From a virus, in IMG/VR virus record IMGVR_UViG_3300034117_001582, positions 1 through 64,000 of that record: a stretch of 64,000 nucleotides of DNA; one strand, 5' to 3'. The notes beneath the pieces were generated by a model that was not told the origin of the DNA, made no database searches, and saw nothing but the letters and a program-made list of their open reading frames with translations. Both the position numbers and the translations under genes were made by a program. This document shows positions 7,758 through 14,315 of the stretch, one piece after another. The number at the start of each line of letters is the position of its first letter. Positions within the stretch are counted from its first letter, which is position 1.

Positions 7758-7937
7758 TTAAAAAAAGTTTTTATAGAAATTTGTCCATCCATCAATTGCT
7801 GGACCCAACAAAACTATTGCTCCCATACAATATAAAATAGACACCCAATCAACATTAGTTTTAAAAAACTGATAGACACAAACTACACCCAATAGAGTAG
7901 TTAATATCCCAAAAATAGTATAAATGTGTTTTTTCAT
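7758..7937 (-). CDS. Small membrane protein, two TM segments
   Basis: 59 residues (MKKHIYTIFGILTTLLGVVC...). Two hydrophobic segments joined by a short polar turn. No function recognised. Located between the Met tRNA and a conserved phage gene on the same strand. Confidence 0.6.
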   Translation of the reverse strand: MKKHIYTIFGILTTLLGVVCVYQFFKTNVDWVSILYCMGAIVLLGPAIDGWTNFYKNFF

Positions 7938-7940
7938 ATA

Positions 7941-8216
7941 TTAATTTTTTAATATTTGTACTTGTTCCATAATGTCAGTAACCTCTTCAGGATTCAAGTA
8001 TCCAATCACATCATTTGTTACAGGTGTGTCGTAGGTTATATCACCATCTTTACCCAAAACGGCAATTTCAAATAAACCTTTCGTTCCGCCATATGAATGT
8101 GTGTGAGAAACAACAGATACCCCGTATCCATTTTCAAACACCATTCGACACTTCACACCAATTTGGAATGGTGCGTCTTCAATTTTTTCAAACTCTAAAT
8201 CTTCAAATTTTTTCAT
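7941..8216 (-). CDS. Conserved phage hypothetical protein
   Basis: 91 residues. The segment NGYGVSVVSHTHSYGG and the following FEIAVLGKDGDITYDTP are typical of a small protein seen in many large phages, with no assigned role. Ends four bases from the small membrane protein gene, suggesting one transcript. Confidence 0.65.
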   Translation of the reverse strand: MKKFEDLEFEKIEDAPFQIGVKCRMVFENGYGVSVVSHTHSYGGTKGLFEIAVLGKDGDITYDTPVTNDVIGYLNPEEVTDIMEQVQILKN

Positions 8217-8303
8217 AATACAAGTATATAGATAACATTTTAATTAATCAAATATAAAAAAATCCTCATTATTATTGTAGATAACCATTTAATTTATCCT
8301 GTA

Positions 8304-8801
8304 TCATATCTTATCTCCCTTTAGTAAATTCTCTTTCGCCCACAACGGTTGTAAATTGGTGTAGTGACACAACTTAATAACCTCATCTTCCATCTTACCT
8401 GATGATATTGGAATAATATGGTCTATGTGCCACTCTCCGTGATTATTCCACGTCATACCCTCTTTAAATAAAGATTCCATATGTGATTTAACCACTGACC
8501 AATCCGCACCTAATATTGTATGTGCTCTTGATTTCTTTGTGTATCCATTTCTACTTAAACCTTTCCTTACACACACTCTCATTATCTGAATGAATCCTGT
8601 CATTGGATCTTCCTTTTCTTTTCTTCTCTTTCTAGCGACTTCATATGATTTCCACCACAAATCAAACACAGGGTCATTTTGTCTTCTTAGTTTGTTTCTT
8701 TGGTATCTAATCTTATTCTCACAGGTCTTACATTGTTTCCTACTATCTCTATAGTTAGACTTAGACTTCGATACGTTACAGGTATTACATACTTTATCCA
8801 T
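8304..8801 (-). CDS. HNH endonuclease
   Basis: 165 residues. An N-terminal zinc ribbon (CNTC near residue 5 and CKTC near residue 24) precedes a basic helical region and an HNH core: HIDHIIPISSG with a following CHYTNLQPLWAKENLLKGD. This is the free-standing HNH type common in phages, often mobile. It sits at the edge of the tRNA array. A host-type promoter at 8806-8836 ends only 4 nt before the ATG. Confidence 0.85.
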   Translation of the reverse strand: MDKVCNTCNVSKSKSNYRDSRKQCKTCENKIRYQRNKLRRQNDPVFDLWWKSYEVARKRRKEKEDPMTGFIQIMRVCVRKGLSRNGYTKKSRAHTILGADWSVVKSHMESLFKEGMTWNNHGEWHIDHIIPISSGKMEDEVIKLCHYTNLQPLWAKENLLKGDKI

Positions 8802-8805
8802 ACCA

Positions 8806-8836
8806 CAAAGATAAACATAATTTTTATATAAACAAA
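8806..8836 (-). promoter_or_regulatory. Host-type promoter of the HNH gene
   Basis: Minus strand: TTTG at 8833-8836, 19-nt spacer, TATCTTTG at 8806-8813. The expected transcription start falls on or next to the start codon, implying a leaderless mRNA. Confidence 0.7.
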
Positions 8837-8869
8837 AAATCCACCACTATTATGTGAATCATATTTATG

Positions 8870-8966
8870 TAGTCAGGACAGGAATCGAACCTGTTATCCC
8901 CCATTTGGATGCCTACTCCACCATCGGTGTCTCGGACTTGGTGCGTTATCCAACACGCCCCTGACT
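8870..8966 (-). tRNA. Class II-like tRNA, anticodon not resolved
   Basis: The ends form a perfect 7-bp acceptor stem (AGTCAGG/CCTGACT), there is a D-arm (CGT...ACG) and a good T-arm (ACAGG-TTCGATT-CCTGT). The middle is 97-nt-class long; a stem CACCA/TGGTG closes a 15-nt loop instead of 7, and a second small stem (ATCC/GGAT) could be the variable arm. No standard anticodon arm fits, so this may be a degenerate tRNA or a tRNA mimic. Confidence 0.5.
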
Positions 8967-8974
8967 ATTTTTTT

Positions 8975-9050
8975 TGGCGGAGATTACGGGAGTCGAACCC
9001 GCTCCGAACGCCGTGACAGGGCGACATCTTAACCATTTGACCTAATCTCC
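8975..9050 (-). tRNA. tRNA-Asp (GTC), CCA encoded
   Basis: Acceptor GGAGATT/AATCTCC, anticodon stem GTCGCC/GGCG with loop CTGTCAC (anticodon GTC), T-arm GCGGG/CCCGT. The 3' CCA appears in the DNA, unlike most other tRNAs of the array. Confidence 0.9.
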
Positions 9051-9222
9051 AAATTTATCAGTCTTTCCTGATCGTCACCCCTAACCCACAGGTATGAACC
9101 CGTATCGTAGTAAAGCTTGGTTGGCTATTAACACACTCTCAAACATTCTACTTCCCGCGGTACGAAATTTGTATCTTACTTAGCCCACCGTCAGCGGTAT
9201 GGGTACTTGAGTTTATGTGTCG
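9051..9222 (-). ncRNA. Structured spacer between tRNA-Asp and tRNA-Glu
   Basis: No open frame of note. The 172 bases are richer in G and C than coding neighbours and contain hairpins, including ATCAG/CTGAT closing a GAAAGA loop (9060-9075) right before tRNA-Asp and an ACGGG/CCTGT stem with a TTCATA loop that looks like a T-arm. It may be a processed spacer RNA or a decayed tRNA region. No known family assigned. Confidence 0.4.
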
Positions 9223-9294
9223 TAGTCCCACCGGGAATCGAACCCGACTTTCCAGGATGAAAACCTGACGACCTAACCGATAGTCGATGGGACC
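9223..9294 (-). tRNA. tRNA-Glu (TTC)
   Basis: Acceptor GGTCCCA/TGGGACT, anticodon stem TCAGG/CCTGG with loop TTTTCAT (anticodon TTC), T-loop TTCGATT. The D-arm ACTATCGGTTAGGTC is Glu-like. Confidence 0.88.
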
Positions 9295-9300
9295 AAAAAT

Positions 9301-9363
9301 AAGGGTAGACACGGGTCTAGCTAGCCATCTTTCAGGAAAGGCCCTTACTAATATTCTACCCTT
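9301..9363 (-). other. tRNA-sized stem structure without T-loop
   Basis: A 9-bp outer stem (AAGGGTAGA/TCTACCCTT) encloses ~45 nt with an inner CTTTC-CT-GAAAG hairpin. The outer stem looks like an acceptor but no D-arm or TTCRA loop is present. A degenerate tRNA or processing element is possible. Confidence 0.4.
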
Positions 9364-9367
9364 TTAG

Positions 9368-9440
9368 TTGCGGGAACAGGGCTCGAACCTGTAATCTCGG
9401 CTTATGAGACCGAGCGGATGACCAATTTCCACATCCCGCG
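9368..9440 (-). tRNA. Initiator tRNA-fMet (CAT)
   Basis: Acceptor CGCGGGA/TCCCGCA shows the C1-A72 mismatch that marks bacterial initiator tRNA. Anticodon loop CTCATAA. The anticodon stem lacks the full run of three G-C pairs usual in initiators (it ends in a T-G pair). Confidence 0.85.
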
Positions 9441-9445
9441 ATATG

Positions 9446-9519
9446 TAGTTAATACTGGACTCGAACCAATGACCTATTCCGTATCAGGGAATCGCTCTAA
9501 CCAACTGAGCTAATTAACT
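9446..9519 (-). tRNA. tRNA-Ile (GAT)
   Basis: Acceptor AGTTAAT/ATTAACT, D-arm GCTC/GAGC, anticodon stem ATTCC/GGAAT with loop CTGATAC (anticodon GAT), T-loop TTCGAGT. Confidence 0.9.
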
Positions 9520-9594
9520 ATGTCCTCGTCTTTCCGAGATGTCAATAGGGATATTTTGTGTACAATTCAGGACTCTCATATACTTCCTTATTAG

Positions 9595-9667
9595 CACGCC
9601 CGGATGGATTCGAACCACCAACACTTGGTTTTGGAAACCAATGCTCTACCGTTGGAGCTACAGACGT
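9595..9667 (-). tRNA. tRNA-Trp (CCA)
   Basis: Acceptor ACGTCTG/CGGGCGT, D-arm GCTC/GAGC, anticodon stem TTGGT/ACCAA with loop TTCCAAA (anticodon CCA), T-loop TTCGAAT, discriminator G. Confidence 0.9.
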
Positions 9668-9678
9668 GTGTCTTATTT

Positions 9679-9753
9679 GGGTAACTAATGGGAATTGAAC
9701 CCATGGCACAAGGTACCACAAACCTTTGCTCTACCAACTGAGCTATAGTCACC
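9679..9753 (-). tRNA. tRNA-His (GTG) with G-1
   Basis: Acceptor GTGACTA/TAGTTAC with an extra 5' G opposite C73, the His identity feature. Anticodon stem AAGGT/ACCTT, loop TTGTGGT (anticodon GTG), T-loop TTCAATT. Confidence 0.9.
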
Positions 9754-9934
9754 ATTTATTTGTAGTTAAGTAGCTGACACACACTCTCGTTTCACCATCT
9801 TATGTCAACAGGTTAATGCACTTTACGAGTTTCCCGTTTCTTACCACCACAATATTTTAATTTCAATGAACTTCTTCTTTCTTCACGGGAGTAGGACACC
9901 AACCTCTCACTTCCTACCCCCGTTGTTTCTCTTA
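9754..9934 (-). ncRNA. Structured leader of the tRNA array
   Basis: No gene seen in these 181 bases. They lie between the array promoter and tRNA-His and would form the 5' end of the primary transcript. An 11-bp stem with one G-T wobble (9886-9922; arms CGGGAGTAGGA and TCCTACCCCCG on the plus strand) is the strongest element. A GAGAGTGTGTG segment near tRNA-His recurs as GAGAGTGTGTT in the 9051-9222 spacer. Confidence 0.5.
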
Positions 9935-9966
9935 CAAAGATATGTAATCACTTTTGATTTGCCAAA
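9935..9966 (-). promoter_or_regulatory. Host-type promoter of the tRNA array
   Basis: Minus strand: TTTG at 9963-9966, 20-nt spacer, TATCTTTG at 9935-9942. A perfect match to the Bacteroidota consensus; the spacer resembles that of the promoter at 19607-19638. Confidence 0.8.
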
Positions 9967-10001
9967 CAATTTGTAAAATATTTTTTATTTTTTTTTAAAA
10001 C

Positions 10002-10030
10002 AAAAAACCCCACTTTTTTGAAGAGGGGTT
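10002..10030 (-). terminator. Rho-independent terminator
   Basis: AACCCC/GGGGTT stem with an A-T rich loop, followed on the minus strand by a T-run. It ends the tagged protein gene that starts at 10478. Confidence 0.8.
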
Positions 10031-10070
10031 CTAAATGTTTTATTTGTGTTTTTTAATTACCTGATTGTGT

Positions 10071-10478
10071 TCATCTGTAATTATCATCACTTCCATCATC
10101 CATGTCCTCATCGTTCTCAAGACCACGCCATACACTATCATAATCAGGATTATCAGCAAAACCTAATGCTCCACTTTTACTACCTTCTAAATCTCTAATA
10201 TAATTCTTTAAAAGATTAATAACTTGGTCTATCCTTTCTGCTCTTTGTCTTGGACTTACTTTTTTACTCAAACTATGTTGACTTGATAAATATCCAAATT
10301 GTCCTGGTTCAGAAAAAAGATTACCTTCATCCTCTCTAAAGAATATATCATCTAATTTTCTTTCAAAATCTAATTCTTTGTCTTCTTTTTTATTTGATTT
10401 AAATCCATCACCTTCGTTGACAATTCTTCTAACTATACGAGTTAAATCTCTTTCTGTTAATCTCATCACTCTTTTCAT
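10071..10478 (-). CDS. Tagged protein, 135 aa (putative head-packaged protein)
   Basis: 135 residues, acidic after a basic N-terminal helix. The first residues, MKRVMRLTERDLTRIVRRIV then NE, are nearly the same as the start of the protein at 53276-53776 although the rest is unrelated. The short helix plus V-N-E resembles T4 capsid-targeting peptides cut by the prohead protease after (L/I)-x-E. The body (charged, with KNYIRDLEGSKSGALGF) has no known fold. A TATTTAT box is 19 nt upstream of the ATG. Confidence 0.7.
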   Translation of the reverse strand: MKRVMRLTERDLTRIVRRIVNEGDGFKSNKKEDKELDFERKLDDIFFREDEGNLFSEPGQFGYLSSQHSLSKKVSPRQRAERIDQVINLLKNYIRDLEGSKSGALGFADNPDYDSVWRGLENDEDMDDGSDDNYR

Positions 10479-10537
10479 ATTAATAGTTTTATATATAAAT
10501 ATGTCTATTCATGAAAAACGTAATCATTAATGTTTTT

Positions 10538-11035
10538 TTATTTTATTTCAAATGCACATCTCATGATTTTTTTGGTTTTAGTGGCATCTTCAGGGTTTCC
10601 AATTACAACACCATCTTTGATTGTAAACGCATGTCGGTTAACAAGAACAAAGAATGTGCCCTTTGGGTTTTGTTTAACAAATGTCCCCACAGTCATGTTT
10701 CTTTTCTTTGTCTCACCTTTGATTGTTACATCATACATTAATGATCTTAACATTTGGTCATTATGTCTTACCCCAACAGGACAAACCTTTTTACCATTAA
10801 CCTTAAACAAACTGTCACCCATTTTGACAAGTTTGGATACCGTTCCGTATGTACCATTTCTTGGTTTTCTTCCAAATTCATCGGCAACATACCTATGAGC
10901 ATAATCATAAGATACTTCAAATGAGGATGCAAATGCTCTAACAACACAATCATTTCTTTCGCCTTTGGCAGTTGCTGATTCCGCATATCCTTTGATTGCC
11001 GTTCCTGTTGCTTCGTATGGTAGTTTGTTTTTCAT
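10538..11035 (-). CDS. Cysteine-peptidase-like protein (putative)
   Basis: 165 residues from the start at 11035; an upstream in-frame Met exists but the promoter box sits between. RNDCVVRAFASSF gives a Cys in front of a helix, NRHAFTIKDGVV a His on a strand and GNPED a polar residue behind it, the order expected of a papain-like fold. Family assignment is tentative. A TATCTTTG box (11040-11047) ends 4 nt from the ATG, suggesting a leaderless early mRNA. Confidence 0.6.
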   Translation of the reverse strand: MKNKLPYEATGTAIKGYAESATAKGERNDCVVRAFASSFEVSYDYAHRYVADEFGRKPRNGTYGTVSKLVKMGDSLFKVNGKKVCPVGVRHNDQMLRSLMYDVTIKGETKKRNMTVGTFVKQNPKGTFFVLVNRHAFTIKDGVVIGNPEDATKTKKIMRCAFEIK

Positions 11036-11107
11036 ACTACAAAGATAATAAAAAAAATTGATATAAAAAAAAGGCATTGAAAAAAAATTCAACACCTTTT
11101 TAATAAT

Positions 11108-11178
11108 AAGTTGTGGCGGGACTCAAACCTGCGACACGTCCGAAATCGGATTGCTCTAACCAACTGAGCTACACAACT
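11108..11178 (-). tRNA. tRNA, shortened anticodon arm, isotype unresolved
   Basis: Acceptor AGTTGTG/CACAACT, D-arm GCTC/GAGC and a T-arm with loop TTTGAGT are clear. The region between D- and T-arms is about three nt too short: TCCG-ATTT-CGGA leaves only four loop bases, so no normal anticodon loop is possible. It may be defective or have lost bases. Confidence 0.6.
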
Positions 11179-11231
11179 TAATTTTTCGTTTTAAGGTCAC
11201 CCAAAAAACATCATCAATTAACCTAAATTAA

Positions 11232-11357
11232 TTATAGGACTTCTTTTTCAGAAAAGAAAGCGATTTTCTCTTCATATTCAAACATTTCTTTGATAAACTG
11301 AAAATAGTCCTCTGAATTAATAAATTCATAATGTTGTTGTTCAAAAACGTCTTCCAT
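11232..11357 (-). CDS. Small acidic protein, 41 aa
   Basis: 41 residues (MEDVFEQQHYEFINSEDYFQ...), acidic and aromatic, no known family. It lies between two tRNA genes on the same strand. Short phage proteins of this charge can act as inhibitors, but nothing here shows a target. Confidence 0.5.
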   Translation of the reverse strand: MEDVFEQQHYEFINSEDYFQFIKEMFEYEEKIAFFSEKEVL

Positions 11358-11374
11358 AATTTTAATTTTTTTAG

Positions 11375-11448
11375 TGATTCCGAAAGGATTCGAACCTTTA
11401 ACCCTCGCCTTAGAAGGGCGATGCTCTATCCAGTTGAGCTACGGAACC
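11375..11448 (-). tRNA. tRNA-Arg (TCT)
   Basis: Acceptor GGTTCCG/CGGAATC, anticodon stem TCGCC/GGCGA with loop CTTCTAA (anticodon TCT), T-loop TTCGAAT. TCT reads AGA, the favoured Arg codon of an AT-rich phage. Confidence 0.9.
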
Positions 11449-11454
11449 AAACGG

Positions 11455-11631
11455 CTAAACCCCTTTAACTTCGTATTTGTGACCTGAATCGGTATTGGCG
11501 TTAAAGATGTTAACCATCTCCTGTGCTTTATCTTTATTATCAAACTCCCACACCTCACCCTGACTATCCAACATAATCACAGGTAGGACTCTATTATTAG
11601 GTGTTTTTACATATTTTACAATCACAAACAT
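11455..11631 (-). CDS. Small hypothetical protein, 58 aa
   Basis: 58 residues (MFVIVKYVKTPNNRVLPVIM...), beta-strand-like start then a helix. No family recognised. A TATATTTG box at 11647-11654, 16 nt upstream of the start, may be its promoter, though no good upstream box is present. Confidence 0.55.
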   Translation of the reverse strand: MFVIVKYVKTPNNRVLPVIMLDSQGEVWEFDNKDKAQEMVNIFNANTDSGHKYEVKGV

Positions 11632-11673
11632 ATCCTTTTCTTTTTACAAATATATGGAACTTATTTCAAATAA

Positions 11674-11704
11674 AAAACCCCCCAATTAAAAAAAGGAGGG
11701 TTTT
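11674..11704 (-). terminator. Rho-independent terminator
   Basis: AAAACCCCCC/GGAGGGTTTT stem with an A-T rich loop, T-rich on the minus strand after the stem. It ends the operon of tagged genes upstream. Confidence 0.75.
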
Positions 11705-11721
11705 AAGTATTTTTATACTTG

Positions 11722-12288
11722 TTATAATCCTGATTTACTTTTTTCAACTGACTTATCACCTGTTGCTGTAGTCATTTTTAATTTATTTTTTTGAACATCT
11801 CCTTGTTGGTTATATTTTGTAACTTGTTTGTATTTTGTACCATCATCGTCAGTTCCTTTTTGAACTTGTCTTCCTGTATTACCTTTTGGGTTCAATAATA
11901 ATGAAACCGCTTTTTTAACTTCTTCGGCAGTATTATATCCTTGACCGTTATTTGTCGCATTAACATAGTGGTTAGAACCTTCAGGAAACATTTTTATTTT
12001 ACCATCAGTCATCCCACTGTGGTGTTGCACATAAAATTTACCACTAGGGTGTACCTTATATCCTTCAGGACATGTTGTTCCAGTTAATTGAAAATAATTT
12101 TCACTATCTCTTACACACATTGTTTTTTCTACTTTCATAATATACAAATCACCGGTATTTGCAGCAGCAACATCTTTGAATGGGCCTTCCACTTTGGTGT
12201 ATTGTTCATTCAATAGACCCTTTTTAAATCCTTCATGTAAATTAAGGATTCTTCTTTTCTCTTCTTCACTAATAATAAACTTTCTCAT
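11722..12288 (-). CDS. Tagged protein, 188 aa
   Basis: 188 residues from Met at 12288 (an alternative start is four codons upstream). The start MRKFIISEEEKRRILNLHEG, then FKKGLLNEQ, is the second form of the tag: E-E-K-x-x-I-L-x-x-H followed by L-N-E. The body contains GDLYIMKVEKTMCVRDSENY and a polar repetitive tail, probably extended beta. No known function. One base separates it from the gene upstream. Confidence 0.7.
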   Translation of the reverse strand: MRKFIISEEEKRRILNLHEGFKKGLLNEQYTKVEGPFKDVAAANTGDLYIMKVEKTMCVRDSENYFQLTGTTCPEGYKVHPSGKFYVQHHSGMTDGKIKMFPEGSNHYVNATNNGQGYNTAEEVKKAVSLLLNPKGNTGRQVQKGTDDDGTKYKQVTKYNQQGDVQKNKLKMTTATGDKSVEKSKSGL

Positions 12289-12289
12289 C

Positions 12290-12589
12290 TTACTGTCCAA
12301 TAATTAAATCGTTAGGGTCGAAACCATTTGGTCCTTTAACCCTATCTTCTAATTCGTCATACATATATGATTTAACCACAGATGTAACTGATTGTTCTGC
12401 CTGAGCAATTTTTGATTCCATCCAGTCATCAAGTTGTTCACCTTCCTCCATTAACTCCCACATTTTGTAACAAAGTGTTGCCATGGTAAACAATTGTTGT
12501 TTTGCCATGTAAGAACCTTCGTGGTGTTCTTCTTTGATTGTTCTAACAACTTGTTTAAATTGTTTTTCTGTTATAATGATTTTGCTCAT
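12290..12589 (-). CDS. Tagged protein, 99 aa
   Basis: 99 residues. Starts MSKIIITEKQFKQVVRTIKE, the first tag form with I-K-E as candidate cut site. The body is an acidic helical protein (KMWELMEEGEQLDDWMESKI), likely a helical bundle. Part of the tagged-gene run 11.7-17.3 kb. Confidence 0.65.
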   Translation of the reverse strand: MSKIIITEKQFKQVVRTIKEEHHEGSYMAKQQLFTMATLCYKMWELMEEGEQLDDWMESKIAQAEQSVTSVVKSYMYDELEDRVKGPNGFDPNDLIIGQ

Positions 12590-12601
12590 TTTTTTATAAT
12601 G

Positions 12602-13084
12602 TTATGCTGCCTTCACAGTTTCCAAAAATCCTTCATTTATTCCTTTTAGTTGTGCAATGGCTTCAGAGTATGCCTTCATCCCTTGATTTAACTTTTCCAA
12701 TCTATCCGTCATATCACCACCACCTCTTTTAGGTCCTAACTTATCTGCTCTTTTTTCTATTTTTTCTTTATTTGCTTCATCAAATAAAAATGATAAATCA
12801 CTTTCCATTTCAGTTAACTCATTTTGCATCGTTACCGCTCTATTTCTAACTCTGGTGTATGCCGCTTCAAGATTTGGGTTTAATCTATCCCCACCTGCAA
12901 ATACTGACCCAAGATTTTGACCAAAAGTTTTAAACCTACTAAAGAACCCAGCGGTATTTGCTTTTAATTTATCCCACCATCCTTCATTTAATGTTTCAAT
13001 TCTTTGTCGACTTTCCTGAATAAACCTTTTTTCTGTAAGTTTATTCAATTCTTGCATTTGTCTAATTTTTGTGTAACTTTTCAT
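12602..13084 (-). CDS. Tagged protein, 160 aa, coiled-coil rich
   Basis: 160 residues from Met at 13084. The N-terminus carries LNKLTEKRFIQESRQRIETL then NEGWWDKL; the L-N-E followed by G-W-W fits the tag's cut site. The rest is long charged helices (NELTEMESDLSFLFDEANKE), likely coiled coil. Similar N-termini occur on internal head proteins of T4-like phages; function unknown. Confidence 0.65.
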   Translation of the reverse strand: MKSYTKIRQMQELNKLTEKRFIQESRQRIETLNEGWWDKLKANTAGFFSRFKTFGQNLGSVFAGGDRLNPNLEAAYTRVRNRAVTMQNELTEMESDLSFLFDEANKEKIEKRADKLGPKRGGGDMTDRLEKLNQGMKAYSEAIAQLKGINEGFLETVKAA

Positions 13085-13109
13085 TTTTTTAATTTTATAT
13101 TTTATTTTA

Positions 13110-13478
13110 TTACCATGTTCTACATGCCCAATATCTTGGTTTCCATCTTGGTCCAGGATTATCACAATTGTGTCTTGCTCTAAACGATTTTCTTCTTTCA
13201 GGATTATTTTTTTTAATCCTCATTATTTTACCTTTGGCTGATTTTCCACCAAAACCAAAGTTTACTTTAACAACAGTACCTTTGTCGTTTTTAACGTACA
13301 CCTTGGACTTTTTAATATCTCCCTGCATAATCTTACCAAGTTGGACGTTTCTACCCTGATACTCAGCTTCGTTTAAAAAATTAACCTTTTCAACTGATCC
13401 ATATATATCCTCATATAAATATTTTTTTATAGAGAATTCTTCATTTAATACTTTTCTAATAATTGATTCTATAATCAT
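13110..13478 (-). CDS. Tagged basic protein with Cys/Trp C-terminus
   Basis: 123-residue class protein from Met at 13478, the start closest to a TATTTAT box (4 nt). It opens MIIESIIRKVLNEEF (L-N-E site). The C-terminus RARHNCDNPGPRWKPRYWAC is a conserved ending that I associate with small structural proteins of marine T4-like phages; the two Cys and Trp cluster suggest a metal or redox-stabilised knuckle. Highly basic, so it may contact DNA in the head. Confidence 0.65.
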   Translation of the reverse strand: MIIESIIRKVLNEEFSIKKYLYEDIYGSVEKVNFLNEAEYQGRNVQLGKIMQGDIKKSKVYVKNDKGTVVKVNFGFGGKSAKGKIMRIKKNNPERRKSFRARHNCDNPGPRWKPRYWACRTW

Positions 13479-13525
13479 ATTAATAAATATCATATAAAAT
13501 AAAATAGGCATTATTTAAATTAATA

Positions 13526-13557
13526 TTTGTGATATTAAAAAAAAAATATTAAGTTTG
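13526..13557 (+). promoter_or_regulatory. Host-type promoter of the DUF2927-like gene
   Basis: Plus strand: TTTG at 13526-13529, 20-nt spacer, TAAGTTTG at 13550-13557, and the ATG only 4 nt later. A perfect consensus promoter in front of a secreted protein gene. Confidence 0.8.
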
Positions 13558-13561
13558 TAGT

Positions 13562-14158
13562 ATGATGTATATGAAATCTTTGTTGGTATTATTATTTCCG
13601 TTTATTATGTTTTCACAAACAAATAGTGATGTGTATTCATATTATAAAGAAATCACTTCTGGGTCAGAACATGGTAGTTCAAGTGGTTCTTTCAAATTTT
13701 ATAACGATGTTTATATCTTTATTGAGGGCGATTATTCCGATTCGTTATATCTTGAACTATTAACAATAGTTTCAGAATTAAATGATTTAATTGACCCAAT
13801 ACAGTTTTATATTACTGATAAAAAAGACTCATCTAACATTCAAATTTATTGTGGTGATTCTAAAACCTATGCTAAAAAATACACATTTAGTAAATCAGAA
13901 ATTGTTAATGCTTGGGGCTTAACGTTTATGTTTACAAAAAACGACACTATTGAGTTGTCTTTGGTGTTTATCGACACTAAAAGAAATTTGGATGAAAACC
14001 AAAGAAAAGATATATTACGTGAGGAATTAACCCAATCGTTGGGGTTTGGTCAGGATTCTTACTTATATCCTAATAGTGTTTTTTATCAGGGGTGGACCGA
14101 AATACATCATTACGCAGATATTGATAAAGAAATAATAAAACTTCATTACAACAAATAA
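13562..14158 (+). CDS. Secreted DUF2927-like putative metalloprotease
   Basis: 198 residues on the plus strand. Signal peptide ends near FIMFSQ. The C-terminal half has REELTQSLGFGQDSYLYPNS, like the E-E-x-x-Q-x-L-G signature of DUF2927 proteins, a group thought to be secreted zinc-protease relatives, although the usual HExxH is not visible. Opposite orientation to the surrounding tagged genes and a consensus host promoter point to a moron gene expressed independently of the lytic programme. Assignment moderate. Confidence 0.6.
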   Translation: MMYMKSLLVLLFPFIMFSQTNSDVYSYYKEITSGSEHGSSSGSFKFYNDVYIFIEGDYSDSLYLELLTIVSELNDLIDPIQFYITDKKDSSNIQIYCGDSKTYAKKYTFSKSEIVNAWGLTFMFTKNDTIELSLVFIDTKRNLDENQRKDILREELTQSLGFGQDSYLYPNSVFYQGWTEIHHYADIDKEIIKLHYNK

Positions 14159-14183
14159 TCGTATAGTTATCTGACCTTATTAT

Positions 14184-14312
14184 TTATCCCTTACGGTTAC
14201 AATAAGGGATTTTAAAGTCTCCTACGTTCTGTTTACCACAACTTCCACCAGCACAAGAATCATTAATAAACTCTTACTTTAATACCTTTTTTATGATTTG
14301 ATTAATGTTCAT
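14184..14312 (-). pseudogene. Small tagged gene interrupted by one TAA
   Basis: From the ATG at 14312 the frame reads MNINQIIKKVLK, a TAA, then EFINDSCAGGSCGKQNVGDF and nine more residues to a TAA at 14184. The reading frame on both sides is the same, and the tag-like start with KVLK-x-EF matches KVLNEEF of a neighbour. PYCN near the end recurs in the protein at 37826-38392. A TATTTAT box sits 5 nt before the ATG. A single base change would restore a 42-residue tagged Cys-rich protein. Confidence 0.55.
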
Positions 14313-14315
14313 ATT

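Noticed and set aside
9301-9363. Hammerhead ribozyme
   Set aside because: The CTGATGA and GAAA core elements are not in the required order.
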